64,000 nucleotides of DNA, taken from assembly GCA_004298015.1 (NCBI GenBank), contig SCSE01000078.1, positions 1 through 64,000 of the forward strand. Reading direction: 5' to 3'. Under the pieces are notes generated by a model that saw only the letters and a list, made by a program, of their open reading frames with translations, ran no database searches and had not been told where the DNA came from. A program made the position numbers and the translations under genes. Of this stretch, positions 10,467 through 18,710 are shown piece after piece. The stretch comes from Rhodanobacter sp. (lineage in GTDB: Bacteria; Pseudomonadota; Gammaproteobacteria; Xanthomonadales; Rhodanobacteraceae). The stretch's first letter is position 1; each line of letters begins with the position of its first letter.

Positions 10467-11281
10467 TGCGGCACGAACACCGCGAAAATCCCGGCATAGG
10501 GCTTCACCATGAAGGCCGGTGCGCCCGCGTAGCCTTCGCCATCGACATACAACCGGGAGATGCTGCCGTCCAGATACAGGGCGTCGCGGCAACCGAGCTT
10601 GTCGCGGAACAGCCGTGCAAAGGTGTGGAAATTGACCGGCCCCTCGCTGACCGCAAACAGCACCTGGGTCGAGCTTCGCACGCAGACGCCGCTGCGCCAC
10701 TTGAGGCTGGACGAATCATCCACGAATTGCTGGTTGAGCTTGCCGTCGATCAACAGCATCGGACCGGACTGGGTAGCCCATTGCGCGGGCTTGCCATCCG
10801 CCTTGAAGTCGTTGCTGGTGCGCACCGCGGCATGGCCATCCGGGTAGATCGCGAAGACGCCGTTCGGCAGCAGAGAGAAGTTGCCGGCGGCAGGGTTGCC
10901 GTGGGAAAGATTCAGCGGGACCATGGTCTTGCCGTTTTCCACGTACAGGCCCAGCGGTGCCGATTTTCGGTCGTAGATGCCGGCATTGGCGGCGAACAGC
11001 AGCCGTTTGCCATGCGCTTGACCCCACTGGCGCAGTGCGTCGATGCTGCCAAAGGGCCGGCCGCTCCCGGGTTCACGCCAGAACAGCTTGAGCTGGTCGT
11101 GTTTCAGGTCGAGGTGCACGACACGGTAGTTCTGGCCGGCAAATGCCAGTTCACGACTGTCTACCCCGCGCGCGCCGGAGCTGCAGGCAGCCAGGTTGGC
11201 GAACAGCAGCAACGGCAACAGCCAGCGCAGCGGATGCGGGTGGCGAACGCGGTGCGGAATCGGCGAGGTCGATGCAGGCAT
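10463..11281 (-). CDS. Phosphodiester glycosidase (NAGPA/DUF2233) family lipoprotein
   Basis: A 272-residue protein with an N-terminal hydrophobic stretch ending in a lipobox (ANLAAC), so it is probably a lipoprotein. The core, with AANAGIYD, APLGLYVENGK and YLDGSISRLY, matches the phosphodiester glycosidase family, named for the human enzyme that uncovers mannose-6-phosphate. The ATG at 11281 places the signal peptide sensibly; an upstream ATG at 11317 is possible. The gene overlaps the acylase by 4 bp, which suggests both act on the same or related envelope substrates, but the substrate is unknown. Confidence 0.85.
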   Translation of the reverse strand: MPASTSPIPHRVRHPHPLRWLLPLLLFANLAACSSGARGVDSRELAFAGQNYRVVHLDLKHDQLKLFWREPGSGRPFGSIDALRQWGQAHGKRLLFAANAGIYDRKSAPLGLYVENGKTMVPLNLSHGNPAAGNFSLLPNGVFAIYPDGHAAVRTSNDFKADGKPAQWATQSGPMLLIDGKLNQQFVDDSSSLKWRSGVCVRSSTQVLFAVSEGPVNFHTFARLFRDKLGCRDALYLDGSISRLYVDGEGYAGAPAFMVKPYAGIFAVFVPQ

Positions 11282-11403
11282 TTGCCGATGGTCGCCGGCC
11301 CGGGCAGGGCAGTGCAAGCTCGCGCGGCCCGAGCATTCAGGCTGTCGCCGGGTGCGCTCGGTCCGCTGCCGTTAAACTGCAGGCTTTTCGATGGGCACAG
11401 GCT

Positions 11404-11892
11404 ATGCCGTATACCCCGATTGTCGCCACCCTCGGCTATGTGTTGTCTGCGGATCGAAGCGAGGTGCTGATGATCCATCGCAATGCGCGGCAGGACGACC
11501 AGCACTTGGGAAAATACAATGGACTGGGGGGCAAGATGGAGCCGGGCGAAGACGTGGCGACCTGTATGCGCCGCGAGATTCTAGAGGAGGCCGGCATCAG
11601 CTGCGAATCGATGCAACTGCGCGGCACCCTGAACTGGCCCGGCTTCGGCAAGCAGGGTGAGGACTGGCTCGGTTTCATCTTCGTGATTGAGCGCTACGCC
11701 GGTACGCCACTTACCGTCAATGCCGAAGGCACGCTGGAATGGGTGGGACTGGATCGGCTGTCATCGCTGCCGATGTGGGAAGGCGACCGTCACTTCCTGC
11801 CGCTGGTGTTCGATGCCGATCCACGACTGTTTCATGGCGTGATGCCCTACAAGGACGGGCGCATGCAATCGTGGTCGTATACGCGGCTGTAG
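11404..11892 (+). CDS. NUDIX hydrolase
   Basis: A 162-residue NUDIX pyrophosphatase. The NUDIX box is complete, running from GGKMEPGED to REILEEAGI (G-x5-E-x7-R-E-x2-E-E-x-G), and supplies the Mg2+ ligands. The family removes nucleoside diphosphates linked to another group; MutT-like 8-oxo-dGTP cleanup is one possibility, but the substrate is not decided by sequence. The ATG at 11404 was chosen because homologous proteins begin just before the first beta strand. Longer in-frame extensions upstream lie antisense to the lipoprotein gene. The start is 122 bp from the divergent lipoprotein gene. Confidence 0.88.
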   Translation: MPYTPIVATLGYVLSADRSEVLMIHRNARQDDQHLGKYNGLGGKMEPGEDVATCMRREILEEAGISCESMQLRGTLNWPGFGKQGEDWLGFIFVIERYAGTPLTVNAEGTLEWVGLDRLSSLPMWEGDRHFLPLVFDADPRLFHGVMPYKDGRMQSWSYTRL

Positions 11893-11943
11893 CGTGGACT
11901 GCACGCCCGTTTGTCAGCCGCGCGTGTGCGCCGCCCTATCGTC

Positions 11944-12423
11944 TTACCAGCCGCGGCGATCGCGGCCGTGGAAGTTGCCGTTGCCCACGCCGATCGAAAA
12001 GCTGATGGCGCCGGTGGGATGCTCGCAATCGCCGAGGTTCTTGGTGACGTTGACCGTGCCCGTCTGGTAGGAGCCGCTGATGCCACTTCCGCCGACCACG
12101 CCCATGCCGACGCTGCCGTGCATCTGCGGCTTGTTGTAGGTGGAGTCGTCGCAGGCCTGCGCAGCGGTCGTGTCGCGTCCGGTATTGCCCATGCGGCCGC
12201 TGGTGTCGCCGTAATACACGCCCGGCGCCGGTTTGCCGGTCGAACTGGCCGTAGCCGGTTGGCTGGCATCGGCGGCAGCGCGGGCGCTGCTGCTGCTCGC
12301 AGGTAGGCTGCTGGGCGGCATGTTGCTGTTGGCCGGTAACTTGAGATTCAGAGGGGGCGCGCTCTGCGCCCATACCGAGCCGACCAGCAGGGTCGCTGCG
12401 ATGACGCCGATAAGCCGATTCAT
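11944..12423 (-). CDS. Small secreted protein of unknown function
   Basis: A 159-residue protein with a clear signal peptide (MNRLIGVIAATLLVGSVWAQ). A Ser/Pro/Ala-rich linker follows, then a Gly-rich C-terminal half containing GSVGMGVVGGSGISGSY and a Cys pair (QACDDS and GDCEH) that could form a disulfide. The repeated Gly and aromatic pattern suggests a small beta-rich periplasmic or outer-membrane protein. I do not recognise the family. The ATG at 12423 is chosen for the signal peptide. It lies downstream of parC on the same strand, but a hairpin separates them. Confidence 0.75.
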   Translation of the reverse strand: MNRLIGVIAATLLVGSVWAQSAPPLNLKLPANSNMPPSSLPASSSSARAAADASQPATASSTGKPAPGVYYGDTSGRMGNTGRDTTAAQACDDSTYNKPQMHGSVGMGVVGGSGISGSYQTGTVNVTKNLGDCEHPTGAISFSIGVGNGNFHGRDRRGW

Positions 12424-12512
12424 GATTTCAAATCTCCGGGGATATGGCGTGGCAAACGCACGATGCGGCATTTGCGTGCACAAAGACAGCGTCTCCGGCT
12501 TTGAAACATGGC

Positions 12513-12533
12513 GCGGCAGGAAGTTCCTGCCGC
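12513..12533 (-). terminator. Hairpin directly after parC
   Basis: GCGGCAGG (12513-12520) pairs with CCTGCCGC (12526-12533) around AAGTT, starting 7 bp after the parC stop codon. Only a short T-rich patch follows on the minus strand, so terminator function is plausible but not certain. Confidence 0.45.
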
Positions 12534-12539
12534 ATCCGT

Positions 12540-14780
12540 TCAGCTTGTGGTCTCGATCCGCTCGACCCGGCGCAGGCCGCGCGGCAGCAGGCCGCCGCGG
12601 CTGGCGCGATTACCGCCGTATTCGACCAGATCAGCCCAGCGCAGGGTCAGTTTGCGCTGGCCGGCATACAGGGTGACCTCGCCCTTGCCTTCGGCGACGA
12701 CCGCCACGCCGGCTACGCGTTCGTCGCCGGAAACCAGTTTCGCCTTGGGAATCTCGATCAGCTTGTTGCCCTTGCCCTTGTCCAGCTCGGGCAGCTCGGC
12801 CACCGAAAACATCAGCAGATGACCTTCGGTGGTGACCACCACGATGCGATCGCGCGCCGGATCGGCGCTGATCTGCGGCGCCAGCACCTTCGCCTGGTCG
12901 CTCAGGCTGATGATCTGCTTGCCGGCCTTCTGTCGCCCGGTGAGCGCCTCGAAGCGGGTGACGAAGCCATAGCCGTAGTTGCTCGCCAGGATCAGTCGGG
13001 TATCGTTGTCGCCGGCAATCAGCACATCGAAACTGGCGCCGGCGGCGGGACTGAAGCGCCCGGTCAGCGGCTCGCCGTTGCCACGCGCCGAGGGCAGGGT
13101 ATGCGCCAGCGTGGAATAGCTGCGGCCGGTAGAGTCGATGAAGGCGACCTGCTGGGTGGTGCGCGCCTTGACCGCGGCAAGCAGGCTGTCGCCCTCGCGG
13201 TAGTTGAGCCCCTCGGCGTCGATGTCATGGCCCTTGGCAGCGCGCGCCCAGCCTTTCTGGCTGAGCACCACGGTGACCGGCTCGCTGGCGACCAGGGCAC
13301 TCTCGTCGAGTGCCTGGGCGACTTCGCGTTCGATCAGTGGCGAGCGACGGTCGTCGCCGAATTTCTCCGCATCGGCACGCAGTTCGTCCTTGATCAGGCT
13401 CTTCAGTTTGGCCGGTGATTTAAGCAGCACGTTGATGCGCGCGCGCTCCTCCTCCAACTGGTTGGCTTCACCGGTGATCTTCATCTCTTCCAGCCGCGCC
13501 AGCTGGCGCAGGCGGGTTTCGAGGATGTAGTCGGTCTGTTCCTCGCTGAGCCGGAAGCGCGCCATCAGCACCGCCTTCGGCTCGTCCTCGGTGCGCACGA
13601 TGCGGATCACCTCGTCGAGATTCAGGTAGGCAATGCGCAGGCCTTCGAGCAGGTGCAGGCGGCGCTCGACCTTGGCCAGGCGATGCTCGAGCCGGCGCGT
13701 GACGGTGCTGGTGCGGAAGCTCAACCATTCGCCGAGGATGCGTTTGAGGTTTTTCACCTGTGGCCGGCCATCGAGGCCGATCATGTTGAGATTGACGCGG
13801 AAGCTCTTTTCCAGATCGGTGGTGGCGAACAGGTGTTGCATGGTTTCGTCGGCATCGACGCGGTTGGAGCGCGGCACGATCACCAGTCGGGTCGGGTTCT
13901 CGTGATCGGACTCGTCGCGCAGGTCCTCGATCATCGGCAGTTTCTTGGCACGCATCTGCGCGGCGATCTGCTCGAGGATTTTCGACGGGCTGACCTGATG
14001 CGGCAGCGCGGTGATCACGATGTTGCCTTCCTCGCGCTGGTAGACCGCGCGGGCGCGCACCGAGCCGCCGCCGCTCTGGTACATCGCCAGCAGGTCGGCG
14101 CGCGGGGTGATGATCTCGGCCGGTGTCGGGTAGTCCGGCCCGCGCACATGCTCGCACAGGTCGGCGACCGTGGCGTCCGGGTCGTCCAGCAGGCGGATGC
14201 AGGCGCTGGCCAGTTCGCGCAGGTTGTGCGGCGGGATGTCGGTGGCCATGCCCACCGCAATGCCCATCGAGCCGTTGAGCAGCACATGGGGGATGCGTGC
14301 GGGCATCCAGCTCGGTTCATCCATCGTGCCGTCGAAATTCGGTACCCAGTCGACCGTGCCCTGGCCGAGCTCACCGAGCAGTGCCTCGGCGATCGGACTG
14401 AGCTTGGATTCGGTGTAGCGCATCGCGGCGAAGCTCTTCGGGTCGTCTGGCGAACCGAAATTGCCCTGGCCATCGACCAGCGGGTAGCGGTACGAGAATG
14501 GCTGCGCCATCAGCACCATCGCCTCGTAGCAGGAACTGTCGCCATGCGGGTGAAATTTGCCGATCACGTCACCGATGGTGCGTGCGGACTTCTTCGGCTT
14601 GGCGGTGGCGGCCAGGCCCAGCTCGCTCATTGCGTAGATAATGCGCCGCTGCACCGGCTTGAGTCCGTCGCCGACGAACGGCAACGCGCGATCGAGTACC
14701 ACATACATCGAGTAATCGAGATATGCGCGTTCGGCGTAGTCTTTCAGCGGGATCTGTTCGTAATTGGCTTGCAGGTTCAT
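12540..14780 (-). CDS. parC: DNA topoisomerase IV subunit A
   Basis: A 746-residue type IIA topoisomerase subunit that breaks and rejoins DNA and, with ParE, decatenates daughter chromosomes. The catalytic tyrosine is Y122 in [11 protein letters not shown]. The quinolone-determining region reads [10 protein letters not shown], with Ser82 and Glu86 at the positions matching E. coli Ser80 and Glu84, the wild-type, drug-sensitive residues. The C-terminal beta-propeller is present from about residue 490. Length and start match ParC rather than GyrA, which is longer. parE is not in the window. Confidence 0.97.
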   Translation of the reverse strand: MNLQANYEQIPLKDYAERAYLDYSMYVVLDRALPFVGDGLKPVQRRIIYAMSELGLAATAKPKKSARTIGDVIGKFHPHGDSSCYEAMVLMAQPFSYRYPLVDGQGNFGSPDDPKSFAAMRYTESKLSPIAEALLGELGQGTVDWVPNFDGTMDEPSWMPARIPHVLLNGSMGIAVGMATDIPPHNLRELASACIRLLDDPDATVADLCEHVRGPDYPTPAEIITPRADLLAMYQSGGGSVRARAVYQREEGNIVITALPHQVSPSKILEQIAAQMRAKKLPMIEDLRDESDHENPTRLVIVPRSNRVDADETMQHLFATTDLEKSFRVNLNMIGLDGRPQVKNLKRILGEWLSFRTSTVTRRLEHRLAKVERRLHLLEGLRIAYLNLDEVIRIVRTEDEPKAVLMARFRLSEEQTDYILETRLRQLARLEEMKITGEANQLEEERARINVLLKSPAKLKSLIKDELRADAEKFGDDRRSPLIEREVAQALDESALVASEPVTVVLSQKGWARAAKGHDIDAEGLNYREGDSLLAAVKARTTQQVAFIDSTGRSYSTLAHTLPSARGNGEPLTGRFSPAAGASFDVLIAGDNDTRLILASNYGYGFVTRFEALTGRQKAGKQIISLSDQAKVLAPQISADPARDRIVVVTTEGHLLMFSVAELPELDKGKGNKLIEIPKAKLVSGDERVAGVAVVAEGKGEVTLYAGQRKLTLRWADLVEYGGNRASRGGLLPRGLRRVERIETTS

Positions 14781-14852
14781 GCGGTTACATCGGCAGAGTG
14801 GCGCGCGGCGCGCGGATAGCCGGTCGATGGTGCCAGAAAGCGGTCATGACGT

Positions 14853-14936
14853 GTAGGAACTGGAGCGCACCCTGTGCGCGATTGCTCTTTACATCAACCC
14901 TGACAAAGAGCATTCGCGCACAGGGTGCGCTCCTAC
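14853..14936. repeat. Paired REP element (GTAGGAGCGCACCCTGTGCGCGA type)
   Basis: Two inverted copies face each other. The right arm (14905-14936) read on the minus strand starts GTAGGAGCGCACCCTGTGCG and ends TGCTCTTT. The left arm (14853-14890) is the same with a 6-nt insert (ACTGGA) and one substitution. Fourteen bases separate the arms. GTAGGAGCGCACC repeats are typical REP sequences of Xanthomonadales and Pseudomonas. The element supplies the stop codon of the truncated GumN-like gene. Confidence 0.85.
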
Positions 14937-15187
14937 CGGACCAGGGCTTGCATGTGGGCCGGGTTGTCGTCGGTCAGCTCGATCACCAGTGAATCGCTGG
15001 GGGCGAGCGCCCGATCCAGGGCCGGATCGCGCCAGTCGGTATCGTTTGGCAACAGGTGCACGGTTCCGAACAGATAGACCGTGCTGTGTGACTGGTGGAT
15101 CATCCACAAGGCTGGCCTGGCGGCGACCGGCGCGAGCAGCAGCATGCCGAGCAGCAGTGCGAAAATCAGCTGACAACGGCATTTCAT
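14933..15187 (-). pseudogene. Truncated TraB/GumN family protein
   Basis: 84 codons from the ATG at 15187 encode a signal peptide (MKCRCQLIFALLLGMLLL) followed by a core typical of GumN/TraB proteins: ALWMIHQSHSTVYLFGTVHL, then LPNDTDW. Family members are normally about 280-340 residues. Here the frame ends with TAG at 14935-14933, formed by the GTAG start of the REP element. No downstream remnant exists between the REP and parC. It is therefore a 3'-deleted gene whose end was replaced by the repeat. A short product could still be exported but would lack most of the fold. Confidence 0.8.
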
Positions 15188-15339
15188 CGGCAACACCTTG
15201 GCGCCATCGCTGACTCCGGCAAGGTGATGGCCGTCCGTGGATGGTGCGCTGGTCTTGCTCCTGTCATCTGCAATTGTTCCAATCAACCGGTTGGCCGCCG
15301 TGCATCCCGCGCAGGCTTTCCCTCTGCAAGGTGCTTCGC

Positions 15340-16512
15340 ATGAAAACACGCCCGAAAAACTGTGTCAGCCCCGCAGGCCGGCATATTGCACAGTGGTTTG
15401 TGCTGATGTCGATGCTGTGGTTGGGCGTGGGTGTCGTCCATGCCAGGCCGCAGCCGGTGACGGCCAGTGTGGCGCCAGTACGCCACGTGTTCGTGATCGT
15501 GCTCGAAAACGAACCCTATCAGGTGACCTTCGGCAAGCATTCGCTGGCGCCGTACCTGGCCCACGAGCTGCCCAGGCAGGGCGCCTTGCTGCCGCACTAC
15601 TACGGCATTGGGCATTACAGCCTGGACAATTATATTGCGATGATCAGCGGCCAGGCGCCCAATCCGGCCACCCAGCAGGATTGCCCGATCTACAGCGAGT
15701 TCAAGCGCACCGCCCCGGGTCTCGATGCGCATGGACAGGTGCTGGGTCAGGGCTGTATCTATCCGGCAGACGTGAAGACCATCGCCGACCAGCTCGAGGC
15801 CGCCGGGCTGAGCTGGAAGGGTTACATGGAGGACATGGGGCGCGATCCATCACGTGAATCGGCCCGTTGCGGACATGTGGCGATCGGTGCCACCGATCTC
15901 ACCGAGCATGCCAGTTCCAGCGATCAGTATGCCGACAAGCACAATCCCTTCGTGTACTTTCACTCCATTCTCGACGACCCGGCCCGCTGCGCACAGCATG
16001 TGGTCAACTTCGACCATCTTGCGCAGGATTTGCAGCACCTCGACACGACACCGAACTTCGTCTACATCACACCGAATCTTTGCCACGACGGCCACGATGC
16101 GCCGTGTGCGAATGGCGAACCTGGCGGGCTGGTTTCCGCCGATGCATTTCTGCGCAAGTGGGTGCCGCGGATCGTGGCGTCGCCGGCATTCCGCAAGGAC
16201 GGTCTGCTGGTCATCACCTTCGACGAGGGCACCGATGGCAAGGCGTGCTGCGGTGAGCGCGGACTGGCCGGTGGTCCGTTACCGGGACAAATCGGGCCCG
16301 GAGGTGGCCGTACCGGTGCGGTGCTGCTGTCGCCATTCATCAAGCCGGGTACCGTATCGAAACGGGCGTACAACCACTACAGCTTGTTGCGCACGGTGGA
16401 GGATTTTTTCGACTTGCCACATCTTGGCTACGCTGGCGCGGCGCATCTGCGGCCGTTCGGCACAGACGTTTTCAACGTCTCGCACAAGAAGATTCAGCGC
16501 GGCGAACGGTAA
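15340..16512 (+). CDS. Secreted phosphoesterase (acid phosphatase AcpA/phospholipase C-like family)
   Basis: A 390-residue exported enzyme. The N-terminal hydrophobic segment at about 17-32 ends at VVHA. The mature part begins with RHVFVIVLENEPY, which is the metal-binding entry motif of the phosphoesterase family (PF04185), and later shows YSLDNYIAMISG, ITFDEGTD and GGGRTGAVLLSP. Such enzymes cleave phosphomonoesters or phospholipids outside the cytoplasm with divalent metal. The ATG at 15340 has AAGGTG seven bases upstream. The 3' end overlaps the convergent cfa gene by 19 bp. Confidence 0.85.
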   Translation: MKTRPKNCVSPAGRHIAQWFVLMSMLWLGVGVVHARPQPVTASVAPVRHVFVIVLENEPYQVTFGKHSLAPYLAHELPRQGALLPHYYGIGHYSLDNYIAMISGQAPNPATQQDCPIYSEFKRTAPGLDAHGQVLGQGCIYPADVKTIADQLEAAGLSWKGYMEDMGRDPSRESARCGHVAIGATDLTEHASSSDQYADKHNPFVYFHSILDDPARCAQHVVNFDHLAQDLQHLDTTPNFVYITPNLCHDGHDAPCANGEPGGLVSADAFLRKWVPRIVASPAFRKDGLLVITFDEGTDGKACCGERGLAGGPLPGQIGPGGGRTGAVLLSPFIKPGTVSKRAYNHYSLLRTVEDFFDLPHLGYAGAAHLRPFGTDVFNVSHKKIQRGER

Positions 16513-17612
16513 CCGCCGACGACTCCATCCGGGCTCAGCACCAGCTGCCACAGCTGGTCGCGCCGGCTGCGGAATACGCCGGCGGAGACTGCCAGGTAAT
16601 AGCGCCACATGCGCCTGAAGCGCTCGTTGTAGCTCGCCGGGAGGCTTGGCCAGGCCGCTTCGATATTGGCTTGCCACGCGGTCAACGTGCGGTCGTAGTC
16701 GGCGCCGAAGTTGTGCCAGTCCTCGATCACGAACAGGTCCTCGAGTGCCGTCGTTACCTGGCTGGCCGCGGGAATCATCGAATTCGGGAAGATGTATTTC
16801 TCGATCCACGGGTCGGTTTGCGCCGGTGCGCTGTTGCTGCCGATGCAATGCAGCACCGACAGTCCCTCGTCCCTCAGGCAGCGTCGCACGGTTTCGAAGT
16901 AGGTGCGGTAGTTCCTGCCGCCGACATGCTCGAACATGCCGATGGAATACACCGCATCGAAGCGCTCGTCGAGTTCCCGGTAGTCCTGCAGCCGGATCTC
17001 GATCGGCAGTCCGGCGCACAGGTCGCGGGCGTAGTCGGCCTGTTCCCGCGAGACGGTGACGCCGACGCCTTCGACGCCATAGTGTTCCGCAGCGTATTTC
17101 AGTGCCTCGCCCCAGCCGCAACCGATGTCGAGTATCCGTTGACCGGGTTTCAGTTGCAGCTTGCGGCAGACCAGGTCCAGCTTGGCCGCCTGGGCGTCAT
17201 CGAGGTTATCGGCGGTGGCCCAGTAGCCGCAGGAATAGACCAGTCGTTTGCCAAGCATGGCGCGAAACAGGTCGTTGCCCAGGTCGTAATGCACTTTGGC
17301 CACCTTGAAGGCGTGCTCACCACGCTGCAGATTGATGAAACGGGCCTTCAGGTGAGCGAGCAGGGTATCGAGGGTTTTCAACTCCTGGTCGAGTCCGGCG
17401 GTGAGCAGGCGGGTACACAGGCCGGGCAGGTCATCGGCATCCCACCAGCCATCCATGTAGGCTTCGCCCAGGCCGAGCGAGCCGTGGGCGAAGACACGCG
17501 GATAAAGCCGTTCATCATGCACGCGCAAGTCGATCGGCGCGTCGCCATTGATATGAATGCCGGCGTGTGCCAGCAGTTCGCTGGCGCGTGCCTTCAGGGT
17601 CTCCTGACTCAT
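16494..17612 (-). CDS. cfa: Cyclopropane-fatty-acyl-phospholipid synthase
   Basis: A 372-residue SAM-dependent enzyme that adds a methylene bridge to double bonds of membrane lipid acyl chains, usually in stationary phase or acid stress. The SAM-binding motif ILDIGCGWGE lies at 160-169, preceded by the family signature KVHYDLGNDLF at about 106-116 and YSCGYW at 126-131. FEHVGGRNY supplies the bicarbonate and active-site region. It starts 60 bp downstream of the DUF190 gene and could be read through from crcB, but is more likely independent. Confidence 0.93.
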   Translation of the reverse strand: MSQETLKARASELLAHAGIHINGDAPIDLRVHDERLYPRVFAHGSLGLGEAYMDGWWDADDLPGLCTRLLTAGLDQELKTLDTLLAHLKARFINLQRGEHAFKVAKVHYDLGNDLFRAMLGKRLVYSCGYWATADNLDDAQAAKLDLVCRKLQLKPGQRILDIGCGWGEALKYAAEHYGVEGVGVTVSREQADYARDLCAGLPIEIRLQDYRELDERFDAVYSIGMFEHVGGRNYRTYFETVRRCLRDEGLSVLHCIGSNSAPAQTDPWIEKYIFPNSMIPAASQVTTALEDLFVIEDWHNFGADYDRTLTAWQANIEAAWPSLPASYNERFRRMWRYYLAVSAGVFRSRRDQLWQLVLSPDGVVGGYRSPR

Positions 17613-17671
17613 CAGGTCTATCCTCGTCGGTTAAATGAGGGTCTCCCGGGCCGGATCGCGGCGATCGCGGA

Positions 17672-18010
17672 TCACGTGTTGCCCAGCACCGCATAGTGTG
17701 CCGGGGAGCGTGCATACACCGCGTCGATGCCGGCATCACGCGCCAGTTGCAGCAGCTGGTCGGCTTCATCCTCGGTCAACAGGAATTCCACCTTCACCGG
17801 CAGGTCATCGGCCAGGTCGAAGAACTGCTCTTCGTGCAGCACGCCGTGGCGGCCGAAGCCCGCGATCGCGCGGAATACCGAGCCGCCGCCCAGGGCGTGC
17901 CGCTTGGCTTGCTCAAGCAGCCACTCGGATACCAGGATGCCCGCGTGCCGGGCCCGTGCATGGCAGTAGAAATAAAGGTGGACGCCGGGGCGTGCGGTTT
18001 CCTGGTTCAT
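17672..18010 (-). CDS. DUF190 domain protein associated with CrcB
   Basis: A 112-residue soluble protein of the DUF190 family: GVHLYFYCHARARHAGI, then a Gly-rich stretch with SVFRAIAGFGRHG. DUF190 folds like PII signalling proteins and is often encoded beside crcB, where a regulatory role in fluoride export has been suggested but not established. It starts 13 bp after crcB and shares its riboswitch-controlled transcript. Confidence 0.85.
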   Translation of the reverse strand: MNQETARPGVHLYFYCHARARHAGILVSEWLLEQAKRHALGGGSVFRAIAGFGRHGVLHEEQFFDLADDLPVKVEFLLTEDEADQLLQLARDAGIDAVYARSPAHYAVLGNT

Positions 18011-18023
18011 GCGGTTCTCCGGG

Positions 18024-18410
18024 TCAGTGACGCAGCAGGCTGCGGGTAACGGTCAGGCCCAGCACGGTCATCGCCAGCGAGCCGGTGACGTGCACCAGGA
18101 CATGTGCGCTGAACCACAGATATTGCTGGCGCAACAGCAGCGTGCTGGCCTCGGCAGAGAAGGTCGAGAACGTGGTCAGACCACCAAGAAAGCCGGTCAT
18201 CACGAACAGCTGAAGCTCTGGCGATACCGCCTGGAAGTGGCGAAACAGGCCCATCGCCAAGCCCATCAGCAAGCCGCCGGTGAGGTTGGCCGCCAGCGTG
18301 CCCAGCGGCAGGGTCGGGAAGATCGGGTTGAACAAGACGCCCAAACCCCAGCGCAGCCAGCAGCCGATGGCGCCGCCGAGGCCGATGGCAATGAATCCGG
18401 TAAATCCCAC
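18024..18410 (-). CDS. crcB: Fluoride ion channel/exporter
   Basis: A 128-residue four-helix membrane protein of the Fluc family, which dimerises to let F- leave the cell. The signature GGLTTFSTFS is present at about 74-83, together with the N-terminal GGAIGCWLRW helix and the TLAANLTGG segment. Translation starts at GTG (18410), with AGGAG eight bases upstream. A fluoride riboswitch lies in the leader, so expression should rise when fluoride enters the cell. Confidence 0.95.
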   Translation of the reverse strand: MGFTGFIAIGLGGAIGCWLRWGLGVLFNPIFPTLPLGTLAANLTGGLLMGLAMGLFRHFQAVSPELQLFVMTGFLGGLTTFSTFSAEASTLLLRQQYLWFSAHVLVHVTGSLAMTVLGLTVTRSLLRH

Positions 18411-18487
18411 GAGCGCGTCTCCTGAGCGTTGCAGAACGTCCGGCTACCACGGTGGCAGGCACGCCTGCGCCGCCGGGAGCCGGGGGT

Positions 18488-18581
18488 GCAGGCATCATCA
18501 ACTTCAACGCGGGTTGCACGAGAAGCGGTTTGTCGCGCGAGTGCTGCAAGCGATTCACGCAACCGGAGGCATGCCATCTCC
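18488..18581 (-). ncRNA. Fluoride riboswitch (crcB motif), long variant
   Basis: Read on the minus strand, the leader opens GGAGATGGCATGCCTCC (18581-18565) and closes TGATGATGCCTGC (18500-18488). Between them is ACAAACCGCTTC paired through CTTC with GAAG just before TTGATGATGCC. These segments match the fluoride aptamer core: the GAUGGCAU stem, the ACAAACCGC segment and the GAUGAUGCC pseudoknot strand. About 31 nt more than usual lie between the first stem and ACAAACCGC, and the inner loop is longer. The expression platform is the 77 nt before GTG, which contains a GCAGGCGTGCCTGC hairpin. Confidence 0.85.
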
Positions 18582-18710
18582 GATACGACCATCGTAGTCG
18601 ATCAGCCCGGTGCGAGGTCAAGCGGAATCGGTGGCGATCGTGCGACCGTTGTCGCAATCGACGTCACCGCGTGACCTATACTTGTGCCGCCCTGCCCATT
18701 GATCCCTGCG

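Noticed and set aside
13653-14819. 388-codon open frame opposite parC
   Set aside because: It lies wholly antisense to parC, lacks a recognisable domain, and long antisense frames are expected at this GC content.
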